Source: Bradyrhizobium sp. 141
GTDB taxonomy: Bacteria; Pseudomonadota; Alphaproteobacteria; Rhizobiales; Xanthobacteraceae
Length of the DNA: 64,000 bases
Assembly (NCBI RefSeq): GCF_023074055.1
Contig: NZ_JADPKR010000025.1
Coordinates: 1 to 64,000 of the forward strand
Reading direction: 5' to 3'
The position numbers were made by a program, and so were the translations under genes. A model generated the notes under the pieces. It had not been told where the DNA came from, made no database searches, and worked only from the letters and a program-made list of their open reading frames with translations. Shown piece after piece: positions 29,213-38,312 of this stretch (positions within the stretch are counted from its first letter, which is position 1; every line of letters starts with the position of its first letter).

Positions 29213-29239
29213 ATCGGCGGCCTTCGGGCCGCCGATTTT
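29213..29239 (+). terminator. Rho-independent terminator with UUCG loop
   Basis: ATCGGCGGCC (29213-29222), loop TTCG, and GGCCGCCGAT (29227-29236) form a perfect 10-bp stem. The UUCG tetraloop is extra-stable, and TTTTG follows. It lies 24 bp after the paralogue 2 stop. Confidence 0.9.
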
Positions 29240-29263
29240 GTGTTCGCGACTCAAATCCCTCAC

Positions 29264-29385
29264 CGTCACCCTAAGGTGGCCGCCTCTTCGGCGGCCCTCG
29301 AAGGGCGACGGCCCGGCTGGTCGCAGCGGGGAAGCATCGGGGCGCGATGCCTTGCATCGCGCCGCTCGCACCTCAGGATGACGGG
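29264..29385. repeat. Dispersed repeat, CCTCAGGATGACGGG family, copy 1
   Basis: This element contains CGTCACCCTAAGGTGGCCGC, GCGGCCCTCGAAGGGCGACGGCCCGGCTG and, at the far end, GCACCTCAGGATGACGGGG. A copy in the opposite orientation is at 54841-54970 and shares the GGGCGACGGCCCGGCTG core. It lies between convergent genes. Confidence 0.85.
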
Positions 29386-29401
29386 GAGAGAGCAACGCGC
29401 C

Positions 29402-29827
29402 CTACGCCGGTATCTCTCCAAAATTCTTCCCCACCGGCAGCACCGCGTGCCGGATCAGCCGTGAATCCTCCACCGCGGCCTGGCGGTGCTTCACCGCCTC
29501 GCGATAGGCGGGATCGCGGATCATCTCGACGAAGGCTGAGACGCTCGGATATTCGGCGATGAAGCAATGGTCCCAGCGCTCGTCCTGCGGGCCGATCAGC
29601 ATCAGCTCGAACCTGCCCTGCCAGACGATGCGGCCGCCAAGGCGTTCGAACACCGGCCCGCTCTCGCGGCCATAGGCTGCGTAGGCTTCCGCGCCGCTCG
29701 CCTTGCGTCCGTCCGGATAGGCCGCTTCTTTGCGCAGGCGCACCAGATTGAGCATGTGGATCGGGCCGGGGCGGTCGTTGTCCCGAAATTGTGCGAAGAT
29801 CTCCTTGGTCGGATCGATATGGCCCAT
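29402..29827 (-). CDS. DUF1330-family protein
   Basis: This predicted 141-residue protein starts at the ATG at 29827, six bases after AGGGAA. It has the dimeric alpha/beta-barrel DUF1330 pattern: PIHMLNLVRLRKEAAYPDGRKASGAEAYAAYG near residues 25-60 and WDHCFIAEYPSVSAFVEMIRDPAYREAVKHRQAAVEDSRLI near the C-terminus. Family function is not established. It is divergent from the penicillin-binding protein gene. Confidence 0.88.
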   Translation of the reverse strand: MGHIDPTKEIFAQFRDNDRPGPIHMLNLVRLRKEAAYPDGRKASGAEAYAAYGRESGPVFERLGGRIVWQGRFELMLIGPQDERWDHCFIAEYPSVSAFVEMIRDPAYREAVKHRQAAVEDSRLIRHAVLPVGKNFGEIPA

Positions 29828-29996
29828 GCGTGTTTCCCTGTAGTGTTGTGCCCGCAATCCTAACGCCGTCGCCTCATCAGCGGAACTGCGGCGGGCGAAT
29901 GCCCCATCTCCTAATCACGCGTTAACGTCAGGGTAACCGGGCCTTAAACTGCGACCGCTAGCGTGCGGCGGGGCGGGCGGACCGGGCGTTTTGCGT

Positions 29997-32213
29997 ATGG
30001 GGTTGGGAAAGAAAAAGGGTGGGCGGAAGGAGCCGCTGTTCGGCTTGCCCGCGGCGCTCGCCGATCTGCGCCTGACCGCGGCGGATCGCATTCCCGGCGG
30101 CGACGACAAGCCGAAGAAATCGACGAAATCATCAATCAAGCGCAAGAGCGAGGATGCCGGCGACGAGCCGCCGCGCGAGCGAAAGGCACCGGCCGGCCGC
30201 AGCGGCGCCAAGCGCCGGTCGAAGTCACGCGGCGGCTTCGGCCTCGGTCGCCTGGTCTATTGTGGCGCGGTGCTGAGCCTGTGGGGCGTGATCGCCGTGA
30301 TCGGCGTCGTGATCTATGTCGGCGCCCATCTGCCACCGATCCAGTCCCTGGAGATTCCCAAGCGCCCGCCGACGATCCAGATCGTCGGCATAGACGGCAG
30401 CATGCTGGCACAGCGCGGCGAGATGGCCGGCGCCAATGTCGCGCTGCAGGACCTGCCGCCATACCTGCCGAAGGCGTTCATCGCCATCGAGGACCGCCGC
30501 TTCTATTCGCACTTCGGCATCGATCCCATCGGCATCCTGCGTGCTCTCGTCACCAACGTGCTCCATCGCGGAGTCTCGCAGGGCGGCTCGACGCTGACGC
30601 AGCAGCTCGCGAAAAACCTGTTCCTGACCCAGGAGCGCACCATGCAGCGCAAGCTGCAGGAGGCGGAGCTCGCGATCTGGCTGGAGCGCAAGCATTCCAA
30701 GAACGAAATCTTGGAGCTCTATCTCAACCGCGTCTATTTCGGCTCGGGCGCCTATGGCGTCGAGGCGGCGGCGCAGAAATATTTCGGCAAGTCGGCCAAG
30801 AACGTCACGGTCGCCGAAGCGGCCATGCTCGCCGGCCTCGTCAAGTCGCCCTCGCGCCTCGCACCGAACCGCAATCCTGAAGGCGCGGAAGCGCGCGCGC
30901 AAATCGTGCTCGCGGCGATGGCGGATGCGAAGTTCATCACCGACGCTCAGGCGAAGGCCTCGATCGGCCACCCTTCCTACAATGTGAAGCCGGCCGGCGC
31001 CGGCACGGTCAATTACGTCGCCGACTGGATCGGCGAGGTGCTGGACGATCTGGTCGGCCAGATCGACGAGAGCATCAAGGTCGAGACCACGATCGATCCG
31101 AAGCTCCAGGGCGTTGCGGAGGCCGCCATCATCGACGAGCTCGCAGCCAAGAGCGTCAAGTTCAATGTCAGCCAGGGCGCGCTGGTGGCGATGACGCCTG
31201 ATGGCGCCGTGCGCGCCATGGTGGGCGGGCGGAACTATTCCGACAGCCAGTACAACCGCGCGGTCACCGCCAAGCGCCAGCCCGGCTCCTCGTTCAAGCC
31301 GTTCGTGTACCTCACCGCGCTCGAGCAGGGGCTGACGCCTGATACCATGCGCCAGGACGCGCCGATCGAGGTCAAGGGCTGGAGACCCGAGAACTACACC
31401 CACGAATATTTCGGCGCGGTGACGCTGACGCAGGCGCTGGCGATGTCGCTCAACACCGTCGCCATCCGCCTCGGCCTCGAGGTCGGGCCGAAGAACGTTG
31501 TCCGTACCGCGCACCGGCTCGGCATCTCGTCGAAACTCGAGCCGAACGCCTCGATCGCGCTCGGCACGTCGGAAGTCTCGGTGGTCGAGCTGGTCGGCGC
31601 CTATGCGCCCTTCGCCAATGGCGGCTTCGGGGTGGCGCCGCATGTCGTGACGCGGATCAGGACGCTCAGCGGCAAGCTGCTCTACATGCGCCAGCCGGAG
31701 GAGCGCAACCAGGTCATCGACCCCCGCTATGTCGGCATGATGAACACGATGATGCGGGAAACGCTGATCTCAGGCACCGCCAAGAAGGCGGAGATCCCGG
31801 GCTGGCCGGCGGCCGGCAAGACCGGCACCAGTCAGGATTATCGCGACGCCTGGTTCATCGGCTACACCGCCAACCTCGTCACCGGTGTCTGGCTCGGCAA
31901 TGACGACAACTCGCCGACCAAGAAGGCCACCGGCGGCGGCCTGCCGGTGGAAGTCTGGTCGCGCTTCATGAAGACCGCGCATGAGGGCGTGCCGGTGGCG
32001 GCGTTGCCGAGCGCACCAAGTGGCTGGGGTCTGTCGAACCTCGCGCAGGCGGCATCGCAGGTGTCACCGCCGACAGCGGCGGCGCCTGGACCGGCACCGG
32101 CGAACAATGGCGGCTATCGTCCACCGCCACCCACACGCGCCAATGTGCGTCCCGAAGCGGCGGCGGGGCTCGATGGCTGGCTGATGGACCGGCTGTTCGG
32201 CGGGAATCGATAG
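29997..32213 (+). CDS. Class A penicillin-binding protein (PBP1A family)
   Basis: This bifunctional peptidoglycan glycosyltransferase/transpeptidase has 738 residues. A basic, low-complexity cytoplasmic head of about 80 residues precedes one transmembrane helix (YCGAVLSLWGVIAVIGVVIYVG). The glycosyltransferase motifs are FIAIEDRRFYSHFGIDPIG and GGSTLTQQLAKNLFL. The transpeptidase has SxxK in PGSSFKPFVY, SxN in MSLNTVAIR and KTGTS. A Pro/Ala-rich tail ends at the C-terminus. The start is ATG 29997 rather than TTG 29991. The long basic head is a feature of some alphaproteobacterial PBP1s. Confidence 0.95.
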   Translation: MGLGKKKGGRKEPLFGLPAALADLRLTAADRIPGGDDKPKKSTKSSIKRKSEDAGDEPPRERKAPAGRSGAKRRSKSRGGFGLGRLVYCGAVLSLWGVIAVIGVVIYVGAHLPPIQSLEIPKRPPTIQIVGIDGSMLAQRGEMAGANVALQDLPPYLPKAFIAIEDRRFYSHFGIDPIGILRALVTNVLHRGVSQGGSTLTQQLAKNLFLTQERTMQRKLQEAELAIWLERKHSKNEILELYLNRVYFGSGAYGVEAAAQKYFGKSAKNVTVAEAAMLAGLVKSPSRLAPNRNPEGAEARAQIVLAAMADAKFITDAQAKASIGHPSYNVKPAGAGTVNYVADWIGEVLDDLVGQIDESIKVETTIDPKLQGVAEAAIIDELAAKSVKFNVSQGALVAMTPDGAVRAMVGGRNYSDSQYNRAVTAKRQPGSSFKPFVYLTALEQGLTPDTMRQDAPIEVKGWRPENYTHEYFGAVTLTQALAMSLNTVAIRLGLEVGPKNVVRTAHRLGISSKLEPNASIALGTSEVSVVELVGAYAPFANGGFGVAPHVVTRIRTLSGKLLYMRQPEERNQVIDPRYVGMMNTMMRETLISGTAKKAEIPGWPAAGKTGTSQDYRDAWFIGYTANLVTGVWLGNDDNSPTKKATGGGLPVEVWSRFMKTAHEGVPVAALPSAPSGWGLSNLAQAASQVSPPTAAAPGPAPANNGGYRPPPPTRANVRPEAAAGLDGWLMDRLFGGNR

Positions 32214-32538
32214 GTGCGAGCTGAGGGCCCACACCAAAACTGCGAAAACAACCCCATGCACAGTAGCCGAGGATAACGAAATCAACGGCTTGCGGGGGTG
32301 GCACAGACGCTTGAAGCGCGCTGCGCTGTCATTCCCCGCGACCCGGCTACGCCAAGGCTTCGCCGAGGTTTCAGTCTTGGGCGCGCCGAAGCTTTAGCGC
32401 AGGCGGCAGGCGGGGAATCCAGTACGCCGCAGCCATCGATTCAATCACTACGGCCTCTGGAATACTGGATCGCCCGCTCCAGTGCGCAAGAGCGCACAAG
32501 GCGGGCGATGACGCCTTCAAGACGTTAGCAGCGAGGGC
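32214..32538. repeat. 325-bp gap holding a dispersed repeat (GTCATTCCCCGCGACC family, about 32328-32513)
   Basis: The gap between convergent genes has no plausible gene. Most of it is an element opening GTCATTCCCCGCG. It contains GGCGGGGAATCCAGTACGCCG and TCTGGAATACTGGATCGCCCG and closes AAGGCGGGCGATGAC. The arms pair as a long stem with side hairpins. A small internal unit (CGCCAAGGCTTCGCCGA) resembles the insert in the 61441 copy of another family. Confidence 0.75.
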
Positions 32539-33294
32539 CTAATCCTCGGCCCCGTACCGGTGCAGATCATTCCCATACGTGTCGAGCCACTTCTTGGCGC
32601 GCTCCATCGACGGGCAGACTTTTCCGCAGACGCGCCAGAACCGCGCCGAGTGGTTCATCTCGACGAGATGGGCGACTTCGTGCGCGGCGAGGTAGTCGAG
32701 CACGAAGGGCGGCGCGAGGATCAGGCGCCAGGAGAACGACAGCGAGCCGGCTGTGGTGCAGGAGCCCCAGCGGCTGGACTGATCGCGGATCGAGAGGCGC
32801 TTGACCCTGACGCCGAGCTCGGCTGCGTAAGCCTCCGCCGAGCCCTGGAGATCGCGACGCGCCTCGCGCTTGAGGAAGTCACCGACGCGGCGATCGACAT
32901 GTTCGAGCCCGCCGGCAACGCAGAGAATGCGTTCACCGCTGTCGCGCACCTCGGTCCACACCGTGCCGCGCGTGCTGGCGCGATGAACGATGCGATGCGG
33001 CGTGCCGCGGAGCGGTATCACCGTGCCCGGCTGGAACGGCGCGGCCTTCGGCAAGCGACCGAGACGCGCGGCGATCCACGCTCCGTGACGCTGCGCGAAG
33101 TCTTTTGCTTCGGCGAGCGTGCCGCGCGGCGGCATCGTGAGGATGGCTTCGCGGTCGCTCGGATGAATCCTGAGCGTGTAGCGGCGCGCGCGTCTGTGCC
33201 GGCGCAATCGGATGGCAAAAAATTGCGATCCGTGGGTGATGACGAGGGTCTTCGGTTCGTGGGGCCGCCGATAGAGGAGTGCGCGAGTGGCCAT
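32539..33294 (-). CDS. YgjP-type (WLM/DUF45) zinc metallopeptidase
   Basis: The 251-residue protein starts MATRALLYRRPHEPK at 33294. It has the metallopeptidase helix YLAAHEVAHLVEMNHSARFW (HExxH plus downstream His) near residue 200, preceded by the family motif RDQSSRWGSCTTAGSLSFSWRLILAP. YgjP/M48-related proteins of this type are thought to be zinc proteases, and substrates are unknown. It stands alone on the minus strand, upstream of a 302-bp gap. Confidence 0.9.
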   Translation of the reverse strand: MATRALLYRRPHEPKTLVITHGSQFFAIRLRRHRRARRYTLRIHPSDREAILTMPPRGTLAEAKDFAQRHGAWIAARLGRLPKAAPFQPGTVIPLRGTPHRIVHRASTRGTVWTEVRDSGERILCVAGGLEHVDRRVGDFLKREARRDLQGSAEAYAAELGVRVKRLSIRDQSSRWGSCTTAGSLSFSWRLILAPPFVLDYLAAHEVAHLVEMNHSARFWRVCGKVCPSMERAKKWLDTYGNDLHRYGAED

Positions 33295-33596
33295 GTCTGT
33301 CAGTCCGGGGGGCAGGAGGGCGCCCGGATTCTGCCATAACCGCCGCCAGGGAAAGCGCTCGGCGCAAAAACAAATCATTTGCCCAATATACAGCGGTCTG
33401 GCGTCCGGGAGACCCTACAGACTGGGGTTGGAACCGGCTTTTTTCGCCCTCGCTGGATGCATGCGGCACCCCCAAGGGGTGAGGACAGACTCACTCCTAT
33501 AAAACTACCTAAATACCGCGAATCTGGAGGGAACTTGCCCCCGCCGAAGGCTCCGACAGGGGGCTGAGATTTCGACGGGAAAGCCGAAATCCGGGA
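33295..33596. other. 302-bp intergenic region, no gene recognised; possible structured RNA
   Basis: No convincing reading frame is seen. The stretch is less GC-rich than its surroundings in parts (AAAAACAAATCATTTGCCCAATATAC; CCTATAAAACTACCTAAATACC). It holds several small inverted repeats: GGTCT...AGACC near 33403, CACCCC-CAA-GGGGTG at 33467-33481, and GATTTCG...CGAAATC at 33568-33591. An isolated CTTTTTTC follows GGTTGGAACCGG near 33441. It contains the promoter of the metallopeptidase gene and could encode a small RNA, which I cannot confirm. Confidence 0.4.
33568..33591 (-). terminator. Weak hairpin just after phaZ
   Basis: GATTTCG (33568-33574) and CGAAATC (33585-33591) form a 7-bp stem immediately past the phaZ stop. 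There is no U-tail on the minus strand, so termination here is doubtful. Confidence 0.35.
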
Positions 33597-34925
33597 TTAT
33601 TCGGCCGCGAGAGCCTGCAATGAGCTCGGATTCGCAGCCGAGACCATGAAGTCGTGAATCCGCGGCACGATCTCCGACTTGAAGCGCGAACCGTTGAACA
33701 CGCCGTAATGTCCGACGCCCTTCTGGACGTAATGAACGCGGCGATGATCGGGAATCGCGCTGCACAACGTGTGCGTTGCTTCGGTCTGACCGAGACCGGA
33801 GATGTCGTCGTTCTCGCCTTCGACCGTCATCAACGCCACGCGCGTGACCTTGGAGGGATCGACGCGGGTTCCGCGATGGGTCATCTCGCCCTTCGGCAGC
33901 GAGTGCTTCACGAACACGGTGTCGACGGTCTGCAAATAATACTCGGCGGAGAGATCCATCACCGCGAGATATTCGTCGTAGAAGTCGCGATGCTTGTCGA
34001 CGAGGTCGCCGTCGCCCTTCACCAGATGGGCGAAGAGCTGCTTGTGGGCGTCCATGTGCCGGTCGAGGTTCATGCTGATGAACCCGTTGAGCTGCAGGAA
34101 ACCCGGATAGACGTCGCGCATCATGCCCGGATGCGGGAACGGCACCTTGGTGATGACGTGGTTGCGGAACCAGTCGATGCCGCGCTCCTGGGCGAGATTG
34201 TTCACCGCGGTCGGATTGCGGCGGGTGTCGATCGGGCCGCCCATCAGCGTCATCGAGGTCGGCACGAAGGGATCACGCCGCGCTTCCATGACCGAGACGG
34301 CGGCGACGACGGGCACTGAGGGCTGGCACACCGCCATGACATGGGTGTTGCCGCCGAGGACGTGCAGCATCTCGATGACGTAGTCGATGTAATCGTCGAG
34401 ATCGAAGCGGCCGTCGCTGAGCGGCACCATGCGGGCGTCGGCCCAGTCGGTGATGTAGACCTCATGCGCGGGCAGGAACGCCTCGACCGTGCCGCGGAGC
34501 AGCGTCGCATAATGGCCGGACATCGGGGCGACGATCAGCACGCGCGGCTGAGGGCTGCGCAGGGGACGAGCGAACTTGCGATCGAAGTAGAGCAGCCGGC
34601 AGAACGGCTTTTCCCAGACCGAGCGGATCTCGATCGGGACGCGAAGGCCGTTGACCTCGGTGTCGTTGAGACCCCATTCCGGCTTGCCGTAGCGGCGCGT
34701 GGTGCGCTCGAACAACTCGCAGGCCGCCGCGACCGACTTGCCGACCTCAGTGCGCGCCCAGGGATTGAGCGGATTCTGAAACAGGAGCTTGGTTGCATCG
34801 GTGACGGCGCGTGCTGGATTGAGAGAGGCCTGTGCCATCTCGTACATCCAGTACATCGGCGTCGTCAGGACCGGACTGCCTTCTGCAGCCAGGGGCGGCG
34901 CGCCGCCAAACTCACCAATCGGCAT
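33597..34925 (-). CDS. phaZ: Intracellular polyhydroxyalkanoate depolymerase PhaZ
   Basis: PhaZ mobilises polyhydroxybutyrate granules in the cytoplasm. The 442-residue protein has the alpha/beta-hydrolase core with a cysteine nucleophile in MAVCQPSVPV (about Cys200) in place of the usual serine, as in intracellular PhaZ enzymes of the Ralstonia type. It also has VLIVAPMSGHYATLLRG and the C-terminal VGHYGVFNGSRF with the likely catalytic His. There is no signal peptide. The ATG at 34925 is preferred to one at 34931 because GAGGG lies 8 bp before it. Confidence 0.95.
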   Translation of the reverse strand: MPIGEFGGAPPLAAEGSPVLTTPMYWMYEMAQASLNPARAVTDATKLLFQNPLNPWARTEVGKSVAAACELFERTTRRYGKPEWGLNDTEVNGLRVPIEIRSVWEKPFCRLLYFDRKFARPLRSPQPRVLIVAPMSGHYATLLRGTVEAFLPAHEVYITDWADARMVPLSDGRFDLDDYIDYVIEMLHVLGGNTHVMAVCQPSVPVVAAVSVMEARRDPFVPTSMTLMGGPIDTRRNPTAVNNLAQERGIDWFRNHVITKVPFPHPGMMRDVYPGFLQLNGFISMNLDRHMDAHKQLFAHLVKGDGDLVDKHRDFYDEYLAVMDLSAEYYLQTVDTVFVKHSLPKGEMTHRGTRVDPSKVTRVALMTVEGENDDISGLGQTEATHTLCSAIPDHRRVHYVQKGVGHYGVFNGSRFKSEIVPRIHDFMVSAANPSSLQALAAE

Positions 34926-35046
34926 AATCATATCCCTCTTCGCATCGCAACATACTGCCGAATGCGTAATATTGCGTCAATGCATGCTTACGTACATCTA
35001 CGTGCCCTGAACGGCTAAACGAGCCTGAATCCACGGGAAAGTGAGG

Positions 35047-35865
35047 TTATTCACCGCTCGAAAGCAGCGAGCCATGCTTCCTGGCGCTGCGCAAAAGGGC
35101 AAGGAATGCCCCAAATGATACCACCAGCAGCACTGCATTGATGGCCAGCGCGCTTAACATCAGATCGGTCCTAACGGTTTGCTCGATCAAAAGCGCCCGC
35201 ATGCCCTCGAACACGTAAGTCGGCGGCAGCGCCCAGGCGACATGTTGCAGCCAGAGCGGCAGCACATTGACGGGATAGTAGACGCAGGCGAGCGGCAGGA
35301 TCGCGAACATCAAGGTCCACACGATGCTCTCGGCGCCGAGGCCGTTTCGCAGCACAAGCCCTGACACGAAGATGCCGACCGACCAGCTCGTGAAGATCAG
35401 ATTGCAGAAGAACGCGATCAGCGGCAGGCCGAGCGCATAGACGTTGAAGTGAAACAGGAACAGGGCGAGCAGCGTCATCGGGATCACGCCGATCGCGAGC
35501 CGGATCAGGCTCATGACCATCAGCGACAACAGAAACTCGATCGGCCTCAAGGGGCTCATCATGAGGTTGCCGATGTTGCGCGCCCACATCTCCTCCAGGA
35601 ACGAGATGGAGAAGCCGAGCTGGCCGCGGAACAGGATGTCCCAGAGGATGACGGCGCCGATCAGCGTGCCGCCGGCGCGCGCGAAGAAATTGGCGTTCTC
35701 GGCGATGTAGAGCTGGAGGAAGCCCCAGGTGATGACCTGCAGCGCCGGCCAGTACAAGAGCTCGAGCAGCCGCGGCCAGGACGACATCAACAGATACCAA
35801 TAGCGCAGGATCATCGCGCCAATGCGATGGACGGAGATGCCGCCGTGGAGGGAGAGCTCGGTCAT
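35047..35865 (-). CDS. ABC-2 family transporter permease
   Basis: This 272-residue protein has six membrane segments in the ABC-2 pattern (for example YWPALQVITWGFLQLYI, LIGAVILWDILFRGQLGFSISFLEEMWARNIGNLMMSPLRP, and VVSFGAFLALLRSA). The amphipathic SPLRPIEFLLSLMVMSLIRL region is typical. CGGGAGAGAG precedes the ATG. It is downstream of its ATPase gene with a palindromic repeat between them. It is probably an exporter; cargo unknown. Confidence 0.9.
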   Translation of the reverse strand: MTELSLHGGISVHRIGAMILRYWYLLMSSWPRLLELLYWPALQVITWGFLQLYIAENANFFARAGGTLIGAVILWDILFRGQLGFSISFLEEMWARNIGNLMMSPLRPIEFLLSLMVMSLIRLAIGVIPMTLLALFLFHFNVYALGLPLIAFFCNLIFTSWSVGIFVSGLVLRNGLGAESIVWTLMFAILPLACVYYPVNVLPLWLQHVAWALPPTYVFEGMRALLIEQTVRTDLMLSALAINAVLLVVSFGAFLALLRSARKHGSLLSSGE

Positions 35866-35877
35866 GGCTCTCTCCCG

Positions 35878-35963
35878 TAGCCCGGATGGAGCGCAGCGCA
35901 ATCCGGGAATCGCGCCACAAGCGGCAGGGGTCCCGGATTACGCTTCGCCTCATCCGGGCTACG
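35878..35963. repeat. Dispersed palindromic repeat, CCCGGATGGAGCG family, copy 2
   Basis: It opens GTAGCCCGGATGGAGCGCAG and closes with the complementary CATCCGGGCTAC; the inner arms are CAATCCGGGA and TCCCGGATTA. It matches the copy at 91-172. It sits inside the ABC-2 operon between ATPase and permease. Confidence 0.85.
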
Positions 35964-35977
35964 AAGACAGATCCCCC

Positions 35978-36781
35978 TCATCTTGCCGCCTCCTTCGCGC
36001 CGTTCACACGGCCGCGCGCGACGTCCAGAAACACCTCCTCAAGCGTGGTGCGGTTGTAGCGCGCCATGATGGCTTCGGGCGTGTCGTCGTCCTCGATGCG
36101 GCCGCGCTTCATGATGATGACGCGGTCGCAGAGCCGCTCGACCTCGAGCATGTTGTGCGAAGCCAACAGGATGGTGGCGTTGTTCTCCTTGCGATAGCGC
36201 TCCAGATGCGCCCGCACCCAGTCGGCGGTGTCAGGATCGAGCGAGGCGGTCGGCTCGTCCAGGAGCAGCAGCTCGGGCCGGTTGATCAGCGCTTTCGCAA
36301 GCGCGACGCGGGTCTTCTGCCCGGCGGACAGCTTGCCGTTGGCACGGTCGATGAACTCGTCGAGATCGAGATCGTCGGCGAGCTCCGCGATGCGACCGGC
36401 GAGGTGCTTCACCGCATAGAGCTTGCCGAACACGGTCAGGTTTTGCCGCACCGTCAGCCGCATCGGCATGTCGACATAGGGGCTCTCGAAGTTCATCCGC
36501 CCCAGCACGGCCGCGCTCTCCTCGGGCATCCGATGACCGAGCACCTGCACGCGGCCGGAGGTCGGCAGCACCAGGCCCATGATCATCGCGATGGTCGTCG
36601 TCTTGCCGGCGCCGTTGCCGCCCAGAAGCCCGGTGATGCTGCCGCGCGGCAGCGAAAAGGAGATATCGTCGACGGCGCGGGTCTGCTTGTAGACCTTGAC
36701 GAGATGATCGACCGTGATCGCCACGGACGGGCTGCGCTCCGCGACAGTCGGCCGACTTGAAGCCTTGTCATTCTCGGTCAT
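35978..36781 (-). CDS. ABC-2 exporter ATPase
   Basis: The 267-residue nucleotide-binding protein starts MTENDKASSRPT. Walker A is GGNGAGKTTTIAMIMGL, the signature is KLSAGQKTRVALAKALI, Walker B is LLLLDEPTASLDPD, and the H-loop is LLASHNMLEVERLCDRV. The signature LSAGQ instead of LSGGQ is a known variant. The C-terminal NRTTLEEVFLDVARGR is typical of the drug/NodI-like exporter class. It pairs with the permease at 35047-35865 and is divergent from the regS-like gene. Confidence 0.93.
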   Translation of the reverse strand: MTENDKASSRPTVAERSPSVAITVDHLVKVYKQTRAVDDISFSLPRGSITGLLGGNGAGKTTTIAMIMGLVLPTSGRVQVLGHRMPEESAAVLGRMNFESPYVDMPMRLTVRQNLTVFGKLYAVKHLAGRIAELADDLDLDEFIDRANGKLSAGQKTRVALAKALINRPELLLLDEPTASLDPDTADWVRAHLERYRKENNATILLASHNMLEVERLCDRVIIMKRGRIEDDDTPEAIMARYNRTTLEEVFLDVARGRVNGAKEAAR

Positions 36782-36887
36782 GCTGACCGTTCTTCTGCTA
36801 TTGCGGCAGGGAGCGCAAGGCTTGTAATCCGGTGGTTCCGCGAGCCCAGCGTTTGTGAGCTTAGAAGGCACCGCCACATTGGCCGAT

Positions 36888-38210
36888 ATGACCGAACTTG
36901 CCGCCTCCAACTTCCGCCACGCGCAGCGGCATATCCGCCTGGACACGATCCTGCGGCTGCGCTGGCTCGCGGTGCTGGGCCAGCTCGCCGCGATCTTCAT
37001 CGTGGCGCAGGGGCTGGAGTTCAACGTCGAGATCGTCCCCTGCGTCAGCATCATCGCCCTGTCGGCGGCGCTCAATCTGGGACTCCAGACCGCAGCCAAT
37101 CCGATGCACCGGCTGGAGCCGATGCAGGCGGCCGGACTGCTCGCGCTGAACATCGTGGAACTGGCTGGTCTGTTGTATTTCACAGGGGGCTTGCAGAACC
37201 CGTTCTCGTTCCTGTTCCTCGCGCCGGTGCTGATCTCGGCCACGGCGCTGCCGGCGCGCTTCACGTTCGGCCTCGGCCTGCTCGCCGTGGCCTGTGCCTC
37301 GATCCTGTTCTTCTTCCACCTGCCGCTGCCCTGGGATTCCGACGATCCACTGGTGCTGCCGCCGATCTATCTGGTCGGCGTCTGGCTCTCGATCACGCTC
37401 GCGATCGGCGTCACCAGCCTCTACTCTTTCCAGGTCACCGAAGAGGCGCGCAAGCTCGCGGACGCACTGGCCGCGACCGAACTGGTGCTGACGCGCGAGC
37501 AGCACCTCACTCAGCTCGACGGGCTCGCAGCTGCAGCCGCGCACGAGCTCGGCACGCCGCTCGCCACGATCTTCTTGATCTCACGCGAGCTGGAAAAGAC
37601 GGTGAACGACGCCAGTTTTGCCGCCGATCTGAAGACCCTGCGCGAGCAGACCCAGCGCTGCCGTGACATCCTGAGCAAGATCACCCAGCTCTCCTCCACC
37701 GGAGCGCCGTTCGACCGCATGAAGCTGTCGGAGCTGATCGAGGAGGTGGTGGCCCCGCACCGCGATTTCGGCGTCGACATCAAGGTGCGGATCGCGGTCG
37801 CCGCCGTGACCGAGCCGGTCGGCTCGCGCAATCCGGCGATCCTCTACGGCGTCGGCAACATCGTCGAGAACGCGGTCGATTTCGCTCGCACCACCGTCGA
37901 AGTGAACGCATGGTGGAACAAGGACGATATCGAACTCGTGATCTCCGACGACGGCCCCGGCATTCCGCCGGATATCCTCAACCGGATCGGCGAGCCCTAT
38001 CTGTCGCGGCGGCGCAGCCAGGATGATGGCAGCGGTGAACGGCGCGGCCTCGGATTGGGCGTATTCATCGCGCGCACCTTGTTGGAACGCACCGGCGCCA
38101 AGGTCTCGTTTACCAACCGGACCTTTCCGGAACACGGTGCCGTGGTCCAGATCACGTGGCCCAGGCAGCGATTTGAGGCTATCGAGACCCTCGAAGAAGC
38201 AATAGGATAG
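36888..38210 (+). CDS. regS: RegB/RegS/ActS-type redox-responsive sensor histidine kinase
   Basis: This 440-residue kinase has six N-terminal membrane segments including the ubiquinone-linked GGLQNPFSFLFLAPVLISATALP loop, the family hallmark. The H-box is AAAAHELGTPLATIFLISREL. The redox cysteine equivalent to Cys265 of RegB is in QTQRCRDILSKI, 39 residues after the His. ATP-binding motifs are VENAVDFA, DDGPGIP and GLGLGVFIA. It phosphorylates the regulator encoded next and controls respiratory, CO2- or N2-fixation genes in related bacteria. ATG 36888 is preferred over GTG 36855, with modest certainty. Confidence 0.93.
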   Translation: MTELAASNFRHAQRHIRLDTILRLRWLAVLGQLAAIFIVAQGLEFNVEIVPCVSIIALSAALNLGLQTAANPMHRLEPMQAAGLLALNIVELAGLLYFTGGLQNPFSFLFLAPVLISATALPARFTFGLGLLAVACASILFFFHLPLPWDSDDPLVLPPIYLVGVWLSITLAIGVTSLYSFQVTEEARKLADALAATELVLTREQHLTQLDGLAAAAAHELGTPLATIFLISRELEKTVNDASFAADLKTLREQTQRCRDILSKITQLSSTGAPFDRMKLSELIEEVVAPHRDFGVDIKVRIAVAAVTEPVGSRNPAILYGVGNIVENAVDFARTTVEVNAWWNKDDIELVISDDGPGIPPDILNRIGEPYLSRRRSQDDGSGERRGLGLGVFIARTLLERTGAKVSFTNRTFPEHGAVVQITWPRQRFEAIETLEEAIG

Positions 38211-38312
38211 ACCGCGGCCTTGCGTCGCACAACGGGCCGATCGACTATTGGCGGCCTTGGCACCGCCCGATCGCAACGCCATATGTCAATGCGCTGGAAA
38301 GAGGACAACACC

